This document shows, one piece after another, positions 60,188-64,000 of a stretch of 64,000 nt of DNA. The stretch lies in the NCBI GenBank assembly GCA_944474755.1, contig OX104114.1, positions 80,214,623 through 80,278,622 on the forward strand. Reading direction: 5' to 3'. Each line of letters starts with the position of its first letter. Position 1 is the first letter of the stretch. Origin of the DNA: Limnoperna fortunei. Taxonomy: Eukaryota; Mollusca; Bivalvia; Mytilida; Modiolidae. Under the pieces are notes generated by a model, which ran no database searches, was not told where the DNA came from, and worked only from the letters and a program-made list of their open reading frames with translations. The position numbers were made by a program, and so were the translations under genes.

Positions 60188-60314
60188 ATGGCAGACGATA
60201 TTTTAATTCGGGTTAATGAAAATCTAAATCGAAATTACCAATGTCTTAAGGAAAAACAGATGGAAGCAGTATTTGCTTGCATGTCAACGGACGTTTTGGC
60301 AATTCTTCCTACAG
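60188..60314 (+). CDS. RecQ-like DNA helicase, first coding exon only
   Basis: From ATG 60188 the frame runs 42 codons to a donor CCTACAG/gtattt at 60315. It contains NYQCLKEKQMEAVFACM, then TDVLAILPTG. This matches the Q motif (LKxxQ) and the start of Walker A (LPTG, with GKS expected in the next exon) of RecQ-family ATP-dependent helicases, which unwind DNA 3' to 5'. The split of Walker A by an intron right after LPTG is plausible. I found no exon with GKS downstream before the oppositely oriented DUF6589 gene, so the gene is truncated here, or its next exon is beyond the window. RecQ-like genes occur in many copies in bivalves, some inside mobile elements (recollection, not checked). Confidence 0.6.
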
Positions 60315-61130
60315 GTATTTAAATAATGAAAAAAACAATAGGTTAATTAGTAAAGTTATAGCATATTGGCAAATTTCGGCAATGAAAATATCTGTAGCGA
60401 ACGGCAATTTGGTTTTGATCTGTATCTGTATGTGGTGCACCGCTAGATCCCAATAATAATAGTGAAGCTGTTTAAACGACCTAGGGTAAGCACCGTCTAA
60501 AAATACATCTGTACTATATATACTTCCTAAAGTTAACCATAACGAAGCTTGGGATTCTCTTCAACATGTACTTGGAAGTTTGTATCCCAATGACCCCCTC
60601 TATCTGCCGAGATGGCATATATCGTATTTTCAGTGAAATATGTGTGTTATGTCATAAGTACCACCACTATAGGAGGCAATATTAACAAAAAGTTGAAAAA
60701 CTCATTGAAACATACGTTGGGGGAGGGGTCATTGATTGTGATACCAAGTAGTTTCATTTTTTCAAGTACATGTGTCCTCGGCTCTCTGAACTCCGGCTTC
60801 CTCTCCCCTCCCCCCTAATTTTTTTTTTTAAATGTGCAGCAGCTGGTACAATTTTTGTCTACAGGAAATAATTGGTTAAAAAGAACTAATATTTTTGGTT
60901 TTTTAACCAAACTATATAACTTTTTAAAAATGTCATTTTATTGAAAACATTTGTGTTTAAAATTAATAAACTGATGTGATATAGTTAAGGTATAAGTTTT
61001 TCATTATTTTTAAATCTTCTGAAACTAAGAGTAAATGGAATGTAGTCTCCTGCATCCCATTTATATACTGAGTATAACTGAAGTATAATACTGAGTAGCA
61101 TATTAATGCAATACAAGTGTGGACTGTGAG
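60315..61130. other. No gene seen
   Basis: Follows the RecQ-like donor. A possible acceptor GTCTACAG near 60857-60864 is not followed by a GKS-type helicase exon. Only short frames are present. Confidence 0.45.
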
Positions 61131-61480
61131 CATGCTCACAAAGGGATACATATAATGTACTTCCTTTATGCTAAGTTTCATTAAATTTCATCAAGCGGAT
61201 TAGGAGGCGTTGCACTTACCAGGTCTCCCACTGAATACTATATTTAATAAAAAGTCAAAGTCCAATTATCTCCCCTGAATAATATCTGACAGCGACAAAA
61301 ATTCTTCATGCACATCTGCATATGATGTACTTCCTTCATGTAAATTTTCATAAAAATTGTGAAGCGGTTTAGGAGGAGAAGCGCTTACAAGGATGTTTAC
61401 AGACGGACAAACAGACAGACAGGGTGATTCCTATATACCCCCCAAACCCAGACAAGTTCGCAGTGGGCATAATAAAATGG
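61131..61480 (+). repeat. Dispersed repeat, two units, ending in GGACAAACAGACAGACAG
   Basis: The phrase ATGTACTTCCTT(C/T)ATG and TCAAGCGG-TTAGGAGG occurs twice, about 177 bases apart (near 61155 and 61332). It is followed by CTTACAAGGATGTTTACAG and the GAC-rich end. It is a widespread type of molluscan repeat (recollection). It abuts the 3' end of the DUF6589 reading frame and may have cut that gene. Confidence 0.5.
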
Positions 61481-61482
61481 CA

Positions 61483-63861
61483 TTACTTACTCTGAAGAAC
61501 TATGTCTTCTTCAACTCTATTCCAAGCTGGGAAAACATACATGTTCACCATTTTAGTAAGTACTTCATATACCCATTTCTTTTCTGCATCTTTGTCTTCA
61601 AAATGAGGTGGTACATTTTTTTTCGGTGTATCGTTTCTGTCCTCCATTCCAAAAAAATCTAAGCAAGCTTCAACAATGTATGCATTTGTGTAGGATACTA
61701 CAAAGTCTTTATCAGCATCATACGCTTTCATAACATCTGGGTCCACTGAATTTCTAATGATTCTCTCCTTTTCACACTTCATGGTTCCCAGTTCAATGGC
61801 CCCTTTTGAATTCCACAGTGAGTCAAAGATAATTTTTTCCAAATAGTTAATTCCTAAGTGAAAAAATTCAAATGTTATAGGTCCAAGATGTGCAAATCTA
61901 GCCTTTGGGTCATAATTTCCTAATCTTAGCATTGTGGCATAGCCAAATCTCTCCCTTGTTAACTGATCACCTCCTATGTGAATTTTGATATCATTAGGCA
62001 TGGTCTCTACCTTTGTGACCAAAGACTGAATAACTTCTTCATAATAATCTAATATTTTTACATCATCTTGATAAGATGCTTCATTGTATGGTAGAACAGG
62101 CAGTGGATAAACTTCTGTTTTGTGAACAAAAAGGTGTGTATCTGGTCCCGTAATGGATTCTGGAACATGTAATTTCATGAATTGTAGCTTTGGAAGGAAA
62201 GTGGAAATAACATCTACTATAAGTTTCACACAGTCATTAACGATAACACTAAATTCTACTGGTGAAATTAATACGTGGTGTGGAGTAAGGTTCTGTAAAG
62301 GAATTTGAGGCAAATCTGATTTGTCCAAAAAGAGTTTTTCAGAAACTAAGGCTGCTGAGGCAAACATGTGGACCATATGTTTGTGTTGTTTCTGGGTTTC
62401 ATGGCTGACTCCAACTGAAAAATTTAGATTGTCTCCAATAAATCTGATGTATTTTCCATTAACTACTGCTCTTTCTAACAAGTCCATACAATGTTTTCCA
62501 ATTTGTTTCTGCACAACAAGTGCTCTGTTATAGGACACACAAATACCCATAGTATTCAGTCTGTCATACACCTACAAAAATTGTTTTTAATAGTTCATAC
62601 TACATGGAAGAGAATACAACTCAATAACAATTGATTAACCAAAATTCTCTTCTGAAATTTTGTTATAATATTAAGCCTTTGGTAAAAAATTTAGTAATAG
62701 AAAAAATAAAAAAAAGATTCTGATTTTGTATTAAATACTAGTAAAACTAACAAGTTGGGTAAAAAAATACTAACAAAATTTAAATTTTCAGTAATAAATT
62801 ACCTCCCTTGATCAAACTAAATTTTCATAATTTTGCCTCTTATTACATGTCATTATACTTCAAACTATTAACTGCTGGGAGAAAGGAAGGGGGTGGTCAT
62901 GAGGAACTTTTACAATACAAACTGATGCCAAGATATAGCTGAAAAATTGATATTTTCACTATTTATCAACCATACCTTTTGATCAGATATGTTATCTGCT
63001 AAACATGATGCAACTACTCTCTGTAAAAGACTCAGTTCAGGATTTCTAGTCTGCATAGTAATAGCATAAATAAGTGCAAGTCTTGGGACCACATCTTGTG
63101 GCATATCATTTGTTCGCTTATTTTTTGGTACCTATTAAAAGTAAAATGATGCAGTAGATGTACAAATTTAAAAGGGACTTTCATTAAATATGAAAACGGC
63201 CGATTGATGTAAGAAATACTTCAAATTTCTGAACAGGTCTGTTTATGCCTAATAAGCCGAGAAGCATTTTATGACTGGTTTAAATAGAACCAAACCATGT
63301 TATAGAGTATAACCTGATATTTAGAAAATAATTCAGAAATTTAAAATATTCCTTATAATTTAATTTTAACTATATATATTTACAATTTTAAATTTTAATG
63401 GTAAAAATAGCAGTGACATAGTGGCACTATTTGAATTTTAACAGCCTCAGAATAGGTTATGAGACCAACACAAGTTATTTTGTATAATATGGTTTTCTCC
63501 ATTTGAATTGGCAAAGCAAATCAAATAATATTTTTAAAAGCCATATTCATTATGATGATATGTATTGTAATTAGGTGAAATTCATGGTCATAAACTTAGT
63601 AATTTCTTCAAGAAAAGAAAAGAAAGAAAGTAACACCCCAAATTAACTTCAGATTAAAACACATATTTCAATATTACTACAAAAGTACTACTAAGTTACA
63701 CACCATTATCTTTAAAAGGATCTGGAAAAGTTCTGGAAATTTCTCTTGCAGTTCATCAACAATGTCTTCAAAGTTAAACTTTTCCATTGCATGGAAATCT
63801 TTTTTCATCAGTATAGAAACATTGCCATGAATCCTTTTTGTCATTGTTGATGGTATTTCAC
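61483..63861 (-). CDS. DUF6589-family protein, three exons, both ends open
   Basis: Minus-strand exons 63861-63704 (158 bases), 63131-62976 (156) and 62571-61483 join in frame. Exon 1 has DIVDELQEKFPELFQILLKI, exon 2 has VPRLALIYAITMQTRNPELS and LLQRVVASCLADNISDQK, and exon 3 starts VYDRLNTMGICVSYNRALVV. In the long exon, GDN lies at residues 46-48, GGDQLTRERF at 200-209 and a FEFFHLGINYL region at 235-244. GDN and GDQLT in this order are what I know from DUF6589 proteins, multi-copy genes of fungi and aquatic animals that look transposon-derived; the biochemical role is unknown. Exon 1 begins in split phase, so 5' exons lie beyond the window. At the 3' end the frame reaches TAA at 61485-61483, but a good donor (AGA/gtaagt at 61490) just before it and the usual greater length suggest that more exons once followed. 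Confidence 0.7.
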
Positions 63862-64000
63862 CTATGTAAATTCACCATTTTTAATTGAATAAGACAGTGA
63901 AGTCAACATATAATAGAATTATTTAAGGAATACTTCAAATTTCTGAACATGTTATACAATATAATATGGTTTGGGTCTGTTTACTCCTAATAAACCTTGA

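Noticed and set aside
60857..60920. Second exon of the RecQ-like gene
   Set aside because: An acceptor-like GTCTACAG exists, but the frame does not encode the expected GKS after LPTG and stops soon.

Overview
The window looks like nuclear DNA of a bivalve mollusc, probably a mussel-like species (inference). It is AT-rich, its genes are split by GT-AG introns, and it is full of repeats: tRNA-headed SINEs, decayed LINE and other reverse-transcriptase elements, a Tc1-like element, several MITEs and satellite DNA. There is no sign of prokaryotic gene organisation. Most short reading frames here are chance frames inside introns and repeats. Layout: 1-3.8 kb holds the last three coding exons of a SPATA22-like meiotic gene on the plus strand. 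At 6.5 kb an unrecognised minus-strand terminal exon converges on it. 11.4-51.5 kb is an array of five C-type lectin loci in the same orientation. Two are complete five-exon, 152-residue secreted lectins with the same exon lengths and phases (11412-17428 and 36588-41710). One keeps only exons 1-2 (33667-34838), one keeps only an exon 3 (30181-30259), and the last (43597-51541) is a pseudogene that has lost three cysteines, carries nonsense codons and is broken by a Tc1-like element, a four-unit tandem array and a MITE. Between the lectin loci, 17.6-32.1 kb is a graveyard of retroelements: a LINE with ORF1 and RT on the minus strand, two copies of a GIPMGTNC-type RT element, and a 4.3 kb structure bounded by long inverted repeats. 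From 52.4 to 60.06 kb lies the most unusual object: two inverted arms, each with AATTCGAA-type arrays and paired CCAAT boxes 30-31 bp apart, then E-box-containing palindrome arrays, around a roughly 4.3 kb satellite with a 1.35 kb higher-order repeat. Just outside its right end is the first coding exon of a RecQ-like helicase (60188-60314). The window ends with a spliced minus-strand gene of the DUF6589 family (61483-63861), which is probably of transposon origin. How the parts relate: the lectin array is a tandem family in different states of decay, and the repeats inside it record successive insertions. The inverted structure, the RecQ-like exon and the DUF6589 gene are adjacent and could be pieces of one large mobile element, but that link is inferred. 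All exon calls come from reading splice signals and comparing paralogues by eye; no database search was run.
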